Below, in pieces: positions 1 to 7,576 of a stretch of 35,296 nt of DNA; position 1 is the stretch's first letter, and every line of letters begins with the position of its first letter. The DNA comes from Gammaproteobacteria bacterium. GTDB lineage: Bacteria; Pseudomonadota; Gammaproteobacteria; Nitrosococcales; Methylophagaceae. Below the pieces are notes generated by a model that made no database searches, had not been told where the DNA came from, and saw nothing but the letters and a program-made list of their open reading frames with translations. The position numbers and the translations under genes were made by a program. The stretch is from contig JAMDEF010000017.1 of assembly GCA_023488305.1 (NCBI GenBank), positions 1-35,296 on the forward strand. Reading direction: 5' to 3'.

Positions 1-1785
1 TCTTGTTCCATCGCTCCAGCTGCTGTAGTTGATTTACTGACGGTTGCTTTCGCCTGGGTAGCTGGCTATGTAGTGGCATTGTTTGCCATTGGTAGCAATG
101 GTGAAATGAATGTCAGTCAATCGTTGTTCCTAAATGCGTTTTTAGCAATTGAAATCTTCAAAGTAATTTTACGCACGGTATTTGCCGGTCGTGATGATGC
201 CTTACGTTTGTTACCGATATCGGCAGAAAGTGCAACCTATTGGCATATCTGGTTGGCACGTCTGACCAACTTTATCGGTTATGGCATGTTGCTGATAGTG
301 CCATTAGTGAATTTGAATATAAACCCTGTAGTGGGTCAATTAGTCAGCGTGCTGGTGGTATTAAGTGCGTTTATTTATGCGGTTGTGGTCATTATGCAAA
401 ACCGCATTGTAGTTAAGCGAAGATTATTGTTCTATGCTCAGCAAGCGACGTTTAGTTTTTCACGCGTCAGTCTCGGTATCCTCGCGCGGAGTTGGCATGT
501 GCTGGGTATCATCTATTTTGCCGTGTTGGCAGCGACATTGTTGCTACGACCGGAAGATGCTTTGCCGATGATGCTCAAAGCAACGTTTCAAACCATTCTG
601 GCAATAGTCATTGGTAGTGTCGCAGCAAAATTCATGGCAAAGACTATTGGTCGGCCGCTACATGTATCCGATGATTTGCGACTGCGGTTTCCTTTGCTCG
701 AAGAGCGAGTTAATGGCTTTGTGCCAAACATCTATAAAAGCTTACGAGTTTTGTTAGTCATTATTGTAGCTGCTGTGATTCTGGATGCCTGGGGCATATT
801 CAGTCTATCGGCTTGGTTGGCTTCAGAAGCGGGTATGCATACTATCGGCACAGTCATTAGTGTCGCCGCAATCCTAATCGGTGCAATGGCAATCTGGATT
901 GGCTTGGCCAGCTGGATTGAACATCGTCTTAATCCTAATGACGAAACCCAATTGCCAACCGCCCGTGCCAAAACATTACTGACGATTTTCCGTAATGCGG
1001 CGGCAATAGCCTTGATTATCATGACAGTGATGATTGTGCTGGCAGAGATCGGCGTCAATATCGGACCGTTATTGGCAGGTGCTGGCGTATTGGGTCTGGC
1101 AATTGGTTTCGGTGCCCAGAAACTGGTACAGGATGTAATTACCGGTGTGTTTATTCAAATGGAAAATGCCATAAACACCGGAGATATTGTGACCGCTGGC
1201 GGTATTACCGGTACCGCTGAAAAACTCACTATTCGTTCGTTGGGATTACGTGATTTATCCGGTACCTACCATATGATTCCCTTTTCAACAGTCGATACCG
1301 TTTCCAACTTTATGCGTGAATTTGCCTACCATGTGGGTGAATATGGGGTGGCTTATCGAGAAGATACCGATCAGGTGATTGTGCATTTGCGCGACGCATT
1401 TGCAGAGTTGATGGCAGATCCAGAGCAGCGCGAAAAACTGTTGACCGAAGAGTTGGAAGTGAATGGTGTAACGGCACTGGCAGATAGCTCAGTGAATATC
1501 CGAGTACGTATTAAAACCCTGCCAGGCATGCAGTTTGGTGTTGGCCGGGCTTATAATCGTCTGGTCAAACAGCATCTTGATGCGGCAGGAATCGAAATCC
1601 CATTCCCGCATATGACTATTTACTTCGGTCAGGATAAAGATGGCTCGGCACCGCCGGCTCCTTTAAAAATGGTCGATGGTTCTGACCAAGCGATTCAGCT
1701 TGAGCAAAAACCTGAAAAGAAGGTGAAATCGAAAGCTTCTAAATCCAATCCCAAAGATAAAGAAGATTTTGACGAAGAGCATTAA
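1..1785 (+). CDS. MscS-family mechanosensitive channel, 5' truncated by window edge
   Basis: Inner-membrane channel of the MscS superfamily, which opens under membrane tension to release solutes during hypo-osmotic shock. The frame is open from base 1, so the gene starts upstream; the GTG at 73 is only an internal codon. About 594 residues are visible. The N-terminal half is a series of hydrophobic helices. The pore helix is the Gly/Ala-rich stretch around residues 355-375 (GPLLAGAGVLGLAIGFGAQK), followed by the beta domain (INTGDIVTAGG, IPFSTVDTVSNF). The size and extra N-terminal helices suggest a YbiO-type large channel rather than the small MscS. The C-terminal 40 residues are a Lys/Asp/Glu-rich tail that looks disordered. 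A strong terminator follows at once. The family is secure; the subfamily is an inference. Confidence 0.92.
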   Translation, partial: SCSIAPAAVVDLLTVAFAWVAGYVVALFAIGSNGEMNVSQSLFLNAFLAIEIFKVILRTVFAGRDDALRLLPISAESATYWHIWLARLTNFIGYGMLLIVPLVNLNINPVVGQLVSVLVVLSAFIYAVVVIMQNRIVVKRRLLFYAQQATFSFSRVSLGILARSWHVLGIIYFAVLAATLLLRPEDALPMMLKATFQTILAIVIGSVAAKFMAKTIGRPLHVSDDLRLRFPLLEERVNGFVPNIYKSLRVLLVIIVAAVILDAWGIFSLSAWLASEAGMHTIGTVISVAAILIGAMAIWIGLASWIEHRLNPNDETQLPTARAKTLLTIFRNAAAIALIIMTVMIVLAEIGVNIGPLLAGAGVLGLAIGFGAQKLVQDVITGVFIQMENAINTGDIVTAGGITGTAEKLTIRSLGLRDLSGTYHMIPFSTVDTVSNFMREFAYHVGEYGVAYREDTDQVIVHLRDAFAELMADPEQREKLLTEELEVNGVTALADSSVNIRVRIKTLPGMQFGVGRAYNRLVKQHLDAAGIEIPFPHMTIYFGQDKDGSAPPAPLKMVDGSDQAIQLEQKPEKKVKSKASKSNPKDKEDFDEEH

Positions 1786-1797
1786 GCTTTAATTGAA

Positions 1798-1830
1798 ACA
1801 CCCTGTTTAAGACCAGCAGGGTGTTTTTTT
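1798..1830 (+). terminator. Rho-independent terminator of the MscS-family gene
   Basis: The arms acaccctg (1798-1805) and cagggtgt (1817-1824) form a perfect 8-bp stem with an 11-nt loop, followed by an uninterrupted T run to 1830. It lies 13 nt after the channel stop codon. The T run is only on the plus-strand side, so it should terminate the channel gene and serve the convergent minus-strand gene poorly. Confidence 0.9.
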
Positions 1831-1832
1831 AT

Positions 1833-2687
1833 CTAACCATTGATGCGTTGCCGAATCAGGTGTTGCATATTCCTTGGGCCGGTACAGTTATCACATTCAG
1901 TGAGAGCCCTTTGCAAAGCGGAATCAGCTGCCTGGTAATCCTGTTTTAAATACAGCAGCGTGGCGGTCATCAACGGAGCATTTTGATAATTATCCAACAG
2001 ATCATCGATCACCAATTGCAATCCAGGATCAGCGCTGAAATAACGTAAATCACGCGTGTCAGATCTTAAGGCTAAATTTAATGCCCAAACGGCTTTATCC
2101 GGTTCACCTTGCAATGCCGTTGCCAGAGCGAAACCAACTTGTGGCAGAGCCGCCTCCGGCTCCTTGCTTGATTGTGATTTAAAAGCGTCAATGGCATTAG
2201 CTGCTTCATAACGCGATAACGCTTCCCAACCATCTATTGTTGTATGACGTGGCAAAGTATTTGTTTGTGCCACTAGATTAGATCGACTACTGACATTACT
2301 TCTGAGTGGAGTAACCGGCTGATAGCTTTGGCTGTAAATCAATGGTGCAATAATACTTATATTGTTGCCACGATAGCGGTAATAACCTGAATGGTGACGT
2401 GGCCGGGTGGTGTCGTAATGCCGATAATAGGGTTTATAGGTGGGATAGCGATGACGATTCAGTCGTGGATCCAGTCCAAAAGAACGATGGCCTGTAATAC
2501 CAGCTGAGGGATGGCGATAATGGCGGTGCCCGGAAAAACCGGGATGAGGTCGATGATGCAGATTCTGACCAAGCTGCACATTCACCGACACATCTGCATA
2601 ACTGGTTTGGCTTGGCATTAAAACCATTAATCCGGCCAGCAGTATGGTGGTAAATAAAGGGATAAACAGAGTTTTCAATAACGACAT
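1833..2687 (-). CDS. Secreted His/Arg/Tyr-rich protein with TPR-like C-terminal half
   Basis: Function not recognised. 284 residues. The ATG at 2687 is preferred because GAGG sits 8 nt upstream; earlier starts add nine or more residues before the signal peptide and lack a good ribosome site. Residues 1 to about 32 are a signal peptide (hydrophobic core, then SYA before D). Residues about 35-100 are low complexity and full of His, Arg, Tyr, Pro and Gly (for example HHRPHPGFSGHRHYRHP). The C-terminal half, from about residue 140, is helical. It has Ala/Leu patterns such as ALSRYEAANAIDAFKSQ and YLKQDYQAADSALQRAL that look like TPR-type repeats. It is probably periplasmic or surface-located; metal or polyanion binding by the basic His-rich part is speculation. 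It is divergent from dbpA and convergent with the channel gene. Confidence 0.7.
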   Translation of the reverse strand: MSLLKTLFIPLFTTILLAGLMVLMPSQTSYADVSVNVQLGQNLHHRPHPGFSGHRHYRHPSAGITGHRSFGLDPRLNRHRYPTYKPYYRHYDTTRPRHHSGYYRYRGNNISIIAPLIYSQSYQPVTPLRSNVSSRSNLVAQTNTLPRHTTIDGWEALSRYEAANAIDAFKSQSSKEPEAALPQVGFALATALQGEPDKAVWALNLALRSDTRDLRYFSADPGLQLVIDDLLDNYQNAPLMTATLLYLKQDYQAADSALQRALTECDNCTGPRNMQHLIRQRING

Positions 2688-2836
2688 AGCCATTACCTCG
2701 CAATTGGCTGGCTGATGCAAATCAGACTATGCGTCAGATAGTTGGTTCAATGCCAGAGATAGAAACTCAGGTAAAGCAATGTTTCAGCGAGCTTTTTGGT
2801 ATCATGCTCGCTTTCTTTCCTTCTTTAAAGCTCCCC

Positions 2837-4219
2837 ATGTCTGTTACTGATTTTTCATCACTAAATTTACCTGCCGAACAACTGGCCGTACTTGATTCTC
2901 TGGGTTATAAGCAAATGACTGCTGTCCAGGCACAAAGCCTGCCGTTAATTCTGCAAGGTAAGGATGTCATCGCTCAAGCCAAAACCGGCAGTGGTAAAAC
3001 GGCTGCCTTTGGTATTGGTTTGTTACAAAACATTCAACCGGATTTCTTTGCTGTTCAGGCGCTGATTATTTGTCCAACACGCGAGCTGGCTGATCAGGTC
3101 GGTAAAGAATTACGCCGTTTGGGCCGCGGTATACCGAATCTTAAACTGGTAATGTTATGTGGTGGTAAACCTCTGGGTCCACAAATTGCGTCATTGGAAT
3201 ACGGTGCCCATATCGTCGTTGGTACACCGGGACGGATTCAGGACCATCTTAAAAAATCCACATTGAAACTCAATAAAGTTAAAACCGTAGTGCTGGATGA
3301 AGCCGATCGTATGTTGGATATGGGCTTTGTTGATGCTATGCAAGAGATCATTGGTCAGACGCCAAGCGCCAGACAAACCTTATTGTTTTCCGCAACCTTC
3401 CCCGACGGGATCAAACAGATCAGCCGTACTATTCAGCGGGATCCGACAAGGATTACCGTTGAGTCACAACACCAGCAAACGGTTATTGATCAGCTGTTTT
3501 ATGAAATCAAAAAAAATGAACGTAACAATGCATTGATAATGTTGTTTCAGCATTATCAACCCAAAAACGCCATTGTGTTCTGCCACACCAAAATACAATG
3601 TGATGAAGTCGCTGAGTTGTTAAGAAGTAAAAAAATCGATGCTCAGCCGATCCATGGGGATTTGGAACAGCGTGAACGCGATCAGGTTTTGGTACGTTTT
3701 GCTAATCAGAGCTGTCCGGTATTGGTTGCTACTGATGTGGCTGCGCGCGGGCTGGATATTAAAGCGATTGAAATGGTAATTAATTACGAATTACCACGTG
3801 ATCCGGAAGTATATATCCACCGCATTGGTCGAACTGGCCGGGCAGGCGAATCTGGTCTGGCAATGAGTCTGGTGGCCGAAGCCGAAGTGCCGCGTATGCT
3901 GGCAATTGAGAAATATCAGAAGAAACCTTGCCGCTGTGATGTACCAGCGTCATTAGATCGTGATGATAGTTTTACCCTTGAAGCCGATATGGTGACCATT
4001 CAGCTCGATGCAGGCCGTAAAAACAAACTTCGTCCCGGCGATATTCTGGGTGCCTTGACTGGCGATGCGGGTTTGGACGGAGCCGATATTGGCAAAATAG
4101 ATATCTTTGATATGTCGAGTTATGTAGCCGTAAGCAAATCAGCCTTGCGCCAGGCGATGAATTATCTGGCTGATGGCAAAGTTAAAGGCCGTGCTATTCG
4201 CGCTCGAAAGATTCGTTAA
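2837..4219 (+). CDS. dbpA: ATP-dependent RNA helicase DbpA
   Basis: DEAD-box helicase that acts in late 50S subunit assembly and is stimulated by hairpin 92 of 23S rRNA. With the start at 2837 the protein has 460 residues, close to the usual DbpA length, and begins MSVTDFSSLNLPAEQL as DbpA proteins do. A longer reading from 2729 would add 36 residues with no family counterpart. Visible motifs: Q-motif (FSSLNL...TAVQAQSLP), AKTGSGKT (motif I), PTRELADQ (Ia), DEADRML (II), SAT (III), ATDVAARGLD (V) and HRIGRTGR (VI). The C-terminal 75 residues contain RPGDILGALTGDAGLDGADI, the RNA-binding domain that separates DbpA from other DEAD-box helicases. It is a single gene, divergent from the secreted protein. 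Confidence 0.95.
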   Translation: MSVTDFSSLNLPAEQLAVLDSLGYKQMTAVQAQSLPLILQGKDVIAQAKTGSGKTAAFGIGLLQNIQPDFFAVQALIICPTRELADQVGKELRRLGRGIPNLKLVMLCGGKPLGPQIASLEYGAHIVVGTPGRIQDHLKKSTLKLNKVKTVVLDEADRMLDMGFVDAMQEIIGQTPSARQTLLFSATFPDGIKQISRTIQRDPTRITVESQHQQTVIDQLFYEIKKNERNNALIMLFQHYQPKNAIVFCHTKIQCDEVAELLRSKKIDAQPIHGDLEQRERDQVLVRFANQSCPVLVATDVAARGLDIKAIEMVINYELPRDPEVYIHRIGRTGRAGESGLAMSLVAEAEVPRMLAIEKYQKKPCRCDVPASLDRDDSFTLEADMVTIQLDAGRKNKLRPGDILGALTGDAGLDGADIGKIDIFDMSSYVAVSKSALRQAMNYLADGKVKGRAIRARKIR

Positions 4220-4300
4220 ACTTTGTGGGGATTTAGTTTGTAGTCCTTGAGTTGATAATGAAAACAGATACCCTTTGAGTTAAATCTAACGAGTTTTGCC

Positions 4301-5239
4301 ATGACTGATTTGATCAATGATGTACCCACCGTAAACGATGTTTACAAAACTCTACTGGAATCGACTAAAGCGATTCCGTGGAAGATTGACTGGGCAACAT
4401 TGCAATTTACCTACATCGGTCCGCAGATTGAGCAATTGCTAGGCTGGGAACCGGCTAGCTGGCAAACAGTTGAAGACTGGGCAACTCGAATGCATCCGGA
4501 AGATCGGCAGTGGGTAGTCGATTATTGTGTTTCACAGTCACAATCCGGTATCGACCATGAAGCAGATTATCGGGCTCTGAACAAAAACGGGGACTATGTG
4601 TGGATCCGTGATGTAGTCCATGTGGTGCGAAAACAAAATGGTGAAGTCGATTCCTTAATCGGCTTTATGTTCGATATCACTGAGCGCAAAAAAACCGAAC
4701 AGGAACTGTTCAAGCTGCAAAAAGAGTTGGAAGAACTGTCTTTCAAAGATGGTTTAACTGGCGTAGCTAATCGCCGGATGTTTGATACTGTTATCGAAAC
4801 CGAATGGCTCAAGGCCCGGCAGAATAAACAGCCCTTGTCATTGATCATTATGGATATCGACTTTTTCAAAGAATATAACGATTGTTATGGTCATTTGCAG
4901 GGTGATGATTGTCTGAAGCAGGTGGCATCAACCTTAAATGGCGTCGCCGCACGGTCACGTGATTTCTTCGGCCGCTTTGGCGGTGAAGAATTTGTTATGT
5001 TATTACCTGAAACCGATGAAAATGCCGCCTGGGCTGTGGCAGAGCGCTGTCGGCAGGCTTTGTTTAAAAAACAGATTCCACATGAACATTCAAAAGTAAG
5101 TCAGTTACTCACGATTAGTCTCGGTGTTAGCACCATGATTCCCTCGCAAAATGGCGATCATATTGAACTAATCGAAAGAGCAGATAAACAGCTATATCAA
5201 GCCAAGCAGAAAGGGCGTAACTGCATTCAATCAGCTTAA
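4301..5239 (+). CDS. PAS-GGDEF diguanylate cyclase
   Basis: Makes cyclic di-GMP from two GTP. 312 residues, soluble, with no membrane segment. An N-terminal PAS_3-type sensor covers about residues 20-130 (PWKIDWATLQFTYIGPQIEQ ... GFMFDITERKKTEQEL). A short coiled linker follows, then the GGDEF domain from about residue 145. The signature is GGEEF at 227-231, a catalytically competent form. R218-S-R-D221 lies five residues before it and matches the RxxD inhibitory site, so product feedback inhibition is expected. The ligand of the PAS domain cannot be told. It is monocistronic, 81 bases after dbpA and convergent with the rhodanese gene. Confidence 0.9.
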   Translation: MTDLINDVPTVNDVYKTLLESTKAIPWKIDWATLQFTYIGPQIEQLLGWEPASWQTVEDWATRMHPEDRQWVVDYCVSQSQSGIDHEADYRALNKNGDYVWIRDVVHVVRKQNGEVDSLIGFMFDITERKKTEQELFKLQKELEELSFKDGLTGVANRRMFDTVIETEWLKARQNKQPLSLIIMDIDFFKEYNDCYGHLQGDDCLKQVASTLNGVAARSRDFFGRFGGEEFVMLLPETDENAAWAVAERCRQALFKKQIPHEHSKVSQLLTISLGVSTMIPSQNGDHIELIERADKQLYQAKQKGRNCIQSA

Positions 5240-5357
5240 GCTGGATAACTGGAGACGCGATAAGCCGATATGGCCATTAAACACCATTGACTAAACGCGT
5301 GCGTGGTAAGTCTCAATCGAAAACCAATCACAATGCCGATTATCAGTAACATCGAGG

Positions 5358-5891
5358 TTATTTATTCCATGGCATTTTTGCGATGATTAAGCCCATTGCA
5401 CAGCTATCGGTAATACCAGAAAACATCAAACCAGCGCCGACAAATCCCGATAAGGCAAACCAGGCCGAATGCACAGCAAATCCAAGAATGACGCCGCCTA
5501 ACACCAATCCACCCGCAGCAATGCGAACCTGACGTTCGATTGAAATAGCTTTCCCCTGTGTAATCACCCAGTTTGCATTCATCTTCTCAATGGCCTGAAT
5601 ACCACCTTCAATCACCACTAACGATTTGGAAACTTGCCCATCTATTTGTTTGGCGGCAGTTTCGGCACGTCGTCCTGAATGGCATAAAAGATAAATTTTC
5701 TCTGGATTTACTGATTGCTGGTTAATTGCCTGTTGAAATGTTTCCGTGCTGAAGCTCTGCAATGGCAAATGAATGGCGCTGGGTAAAGCTTTTGCTTTAA
5801 CTTCGGCGGTTGTTCTGACATCGACGATGCATATATCGGCGGGTGTTTTGTTTAAAAACACCGTTTCTGGTTTTTCGATGGAATAACTCAT
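5358..5891 (-). CDS. Rhodanese-DUF2892 membrane protein (YgaP-like)
   Basis: Membrane-anchored sulfurtransferase of the YgaP type. 177 residues. The ATG at 5891 is chosen because GGAG lies 7 nt upstream and it overlaps the stop of the preceding arsR-type gene in an ATGA junction, so the two are translationally coupled. The rhodanese domain spans about residues 5-105, with the active-site loop CHSGRRAE and Cys70 as persulfide carrier. Two hydrophobic segments follow (from about residue 125), with the conserved end GITDSCAMGLIIAKMPWN typical of DUF2892. It likely handles sulfane sulfur at the inner membrane. The partner regulator carries a cysteine pair spaced as in persulfide sensors. Confidence 0.88.
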   Translation of the reverse strand: MSYSIEKPETVFLNKTPADICIVDVRTTAEVKAKALPSAIHLPLQSFSTETFQQAINQQSVNPEKIYLLCHSGRRAETAAKQIDGQVSKSLVVIEGGIQAIEKMNANWVITQGKAISIERQVRIAAGGLVLGGVILGFAVHSAWFALSGFVGAGLMFSGITDSCAMGLIIAKMPWNK

Positions 5892-6238
5892 GATTTTTCT
5901 CCACATGAAGAAGTTTGATATTCAGGACAGTACAGAGATTGCAAAACCGCGATGATGCGCAGCGCGGCATCGCCATTAAGCCGGTAATAGACGGTTTGTG
6001 AATCTTTGCGTGTTTTGACTAATTCAGCATGACGCAGACTGGCGAGGTGCTGTGATAATGCCGACTGACTTAGTGGTACCAGATAATTGATTTCACTGAC
6101 GGCCAGCTCCTGGTTTCCCAAGGCACATAAAATCATCAGCCGGTGCTCGTTGCTCATTTGCTTAAGCAAATCGGCCGCTTTTTTTGCATGAGCTTGCATC
6201 TCGTGCATATCAGGAAAAGATAGGAGGCTGCTGCTCAT
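5888..6238 (-). CDS. ArsR/SmtB-family repressor, probable BigR/YgaV/SqrR-type sulfur sensor
   Basis: Winged-helix repressor of 116 residues. The start at 6238 is supported by AAGGA upstream. The helix-turn-helix is the stretch around VSEINYLVPLSQSALSQHL, followed by a wing near VKTRKDSQTVYYRL. Cys38 (in MILCALG) and Cys104 (in SLYCPEY) are 66 residues apart. That is the spacing I recall for the redox pair of BigR and SqrR, which form a di- or tetrasulfide bond with reactive sulfur species and release DNA. Cys112 is extra. No SmtB-type metal-site ELCVCDL motif is present. Coupling to a rhodanese-DUF2892 gene fits sulfur sensing. The near-perfect palindrome at 6284-6307 is a likely autoregulatory operator. 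Confidence 0.85.
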   Translation of the reverse strand: MSSSLLSFPDMHEMQAHAKKAADLLKQMSNEHRLMILCALGNQELAVSEINYLVPLSQSALSQHLASLRHAELVKTRKDSQTVYYRLNGDAALRIIAVLQSLYCPEYQTSSCGEKS

Positions 6239-6283
6239 GGAATATCCTTGCAAAAAATAATGTTGCAAGTGTATCAGTGATTG

Positions 6284-6307
6284 CTAAATTAGATAAATCT
6301 AAATTAG
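6284..6307. promoter_or_regulatory. 24-bp palindrome, probable operator of the ArsR-rhodanese operon
   Basis: A near-perfect palindrome lies 46 bp before the regulator start. The outer arms ctaa (6284-6287) and ttag (6304-6307) and the inner arms ttagat (6289-6294) and atctaa (6297-6302) all pair; only 6288/6303 and the central two bases do not. ArsR-family dimers usually bind AT-rich 12-2-12-type palindromes overlapping their own promoter. Binding by the neighbouring repressor is an inference. Confidence 0.7.
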
Positions 6308-6361
6308 TGGTTAATGATGTTTAAGGTTGTGAAATGAAAATTTATTGATAAAGTGAAAGGA

Positions 6362-6384
6362 AGCTGGCGCTCAAGTCGCCAGCT
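6362..6384 (-). terminator. Hairpin after the YbaK-type gene, weak terminator
   Basis: The arms agctggcg (6362-6369) and cgccagct (6377-6384) form a perfect 8-bp GC-rich stem with a 7-nt loop, just after the stop of the minus-strand deacylase gene. On the minus strand it is followed by TTCCTTTCACTTTATC, pyrimidine-rich but not a clean U run. Termination is plausible but not certain. Confidence 0.55.
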
Positions 6385-6393
6385 GTTAAGGAT

Positions 6394-6891
6394 TTACTCT
6401 ATTTTGATGAATTCGCTAACGGGCACATCGGACATGACTTTCTGTAGATCATTGGCGCTTAATGCCAGCGCATAGCCTAAAACACCACTGCCAATTATCA
6501 CTTGATCAAACTGGAATGCACTGTTATCAGCTAAAACCATAATTGTTTCAGGCAAAGCAATAGGAGGTACGGCACCAACCACATAGCCTGTTGCCTCTGA
6601 GACTTCATCAAACTCGGCCATACGTAGTTTTTTCTCACCCAGTTGTTTACGAAGTGCAGCCCAATCTGCACGTCCACCACCGGCTACTGCCAGCAGGCAA
6701 AACTGACCCGAACCAGTTTTAAATAACAGACTGCGCACCACGGAATTGGGATCGCGACCCTGACTACTCAGTAACTCTTCCAGATTGCGGATTGGTTTTT
6801 TATCTTCACTAAGGGGTATTTCAACCACTTCGAAGGCAACTGTATGCTGAGTTAATAATTCAGTGACTGGCGAGCTGATAGTCTGGCTCAT
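6394..6891 (-). CDS. YbaK/EbsC-type aminoacyl-tRNA deacylase
   Basis: Member of the YbaK/ProX (INS-like) superfamily, which hydrolyses misacylated tRNA in trans. 165 residues. The start is supported by GGAG five nt upstream. The fold signature runs through VVRSLLFKTGSGQFCLLAVAG, AALRKQLGEKKLRMA and ATGYVVGAVPPIALP, with the last stretch being the conserved G-x-V-x-G-x-x-P-P loop. Which tRNA it edits (Cys-tRNA-Pro, Ala-tRNA-Pro or other) cannot be told from sequence. It is a single gene on the minus strand between the Mn exporter and the sulfur-sensor operon. Confidence 0.85.
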   Translation of the reverse strand: MSQTISSPVTELLTQHTVAFEVVEIPLSEDKKPIRNLEELLSSQGRDPNSVVRSLLFKTGSGQFCLLAVAGGGRADWAALRKQLGEKKLRMAEFDEVSEATGYVVGAVPPIALPETIMVLADNSAFQFDQVIIGSGVLGYALALSANDLQKVMSDVPVSEFIKIE

Positions 6892-6948
6892 GGATTCTCC
6901 ATCAAGGTGATTCGAAACGCTTACTGTATGAATTTACCACCAAAAATG

Positions 6949-7503
6949 TCAAAGCATGAAAGTGAGCAGACCCAAAACCATAAAAACACTACTGGCCGCA
7001 TAGCGCGCGGCATTTAATGGTAATTTTTGCATCAGCTGATGACCGAATAACACAATAGGTACATTCGCCAGCATCATGCCAACTGTCGTACCGAGTGTCA
7101 CAAGAAAGAACTGCTGATATTGGGCTGCCAGAATAACGGTGGCGATTTGAGTTTTGTCGCCAATCTCGGCCAGAAAAAATAACACTAAAGTCGCGACAAA
7201 TGCCCCGTAACGATTCAGGTTAGAAGAAGCATCTTCTTCTTTATCTGGAATTAATATCCATAAAGCAACCGCAATAAAACTGATACCAATAAGTAATTGC
7301 CCAGTTTGCGGCGAGATAAACTCAGTGATCCAGACACCTAGCCAGGCTGAGAGACCATGATTAAGCAGGGTAGCGATTAATATGCCGAAAATGATGGGAA
7401 TGGGTGCACGGAAACGTGCTGCTAGGAATAACGAAAGGAGTTGGGTTTTATCACCGATTTCCGCCAGAGCAACGGTGGTGGTTGAGACAAAAAAAGCTTC
7501 CAT
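6949..7503 (-). CDS. GDT1/TMEM165 (UPF0016) family manganese exporter
   Basis: Inner-membrane cation transporter of the UPF0016/CaCA2 family. Characterised bacterial members such as Vibrio MneA and cyanobacterial Mnx export Mn2+. 184 residues in two homologous halves, each with three hydrophobic helices and a copy of the family signature: AEIGDKTQLLSLFLAARF near residue 14 and AEIGDKTQIATVILAAQY near residue 113. The acidic E-x-G-D motifs of both halves line the ion path. An acidic loop (PDKEEDASS) separates the halves. The upstream leader carries a manganese riboswitch core and an intrinsic terminator, which independently supports Mn2+ as substrate. The ribosome site before the ATG is weak. 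Confidence 0.92.
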   Translation of the reverse strand: MEAFFVSTTTVALAEIGDKTQLLSLFLAARFRAPIPIIFGILIATLLNHGLSAWLGVWITEFISPQTGQLLIGISFIAVALWILIPDKEEDASSNLNRYGAFVATLVLFFLAEIGDKTQIATVILAAQYQQFFLVTLGTTVGMMLANVPIVLFGHQLMQKLPLNAARYAASSVFMVLGLLTFML

Positions 7504-7519
7504 GATTTGGGTACTCAGG

Positions 7520-7576
7520 CGGGATAAAAACCAAAGGCAAATAACAACTACCCGCCTATGGAGTTGTTATTTGCCT
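7520..7576 (-). terminator. Intrinsic terminator in the leader, expression platform of the Mn riboswitch
   Basis: Bases 7535-7549 and 7562-7576 form a perfect 15-bp stem (minus-strand 5' arm AGGCAAATAACAACT) with a 12-nt loop. On the minus strand it is followed by TTTGGTTTTTA. The hairpin therefore looks like a terminator 32 nt before the start codon of the exporter. Its 5' arm shares bases with the 3' strand of aptamer helix P1 (minus CCUGAG, 7580-7575). Ligand-stabilised P1 should thus oppose the terminator, as expected for an ON switch. In addition, the loop bases AGGCGGG can pair with CCCGCCT at 7516-7522, downstream of the T run. Confidence 0.8.

Noticed and set aside
73-1785. GTG at 73 as the start of the MscS-family gene
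   Set aside because: The frame is open back to base 1 with plausible hydrophobic sequence, so the gene is cut by the window edge rather than starting there.
2729-2836. 36-residue N-terminal extension of DbpA
   Set aside because: DbpA proteins begin at MSVTDF-like sequence; the extension has no family counterpart.
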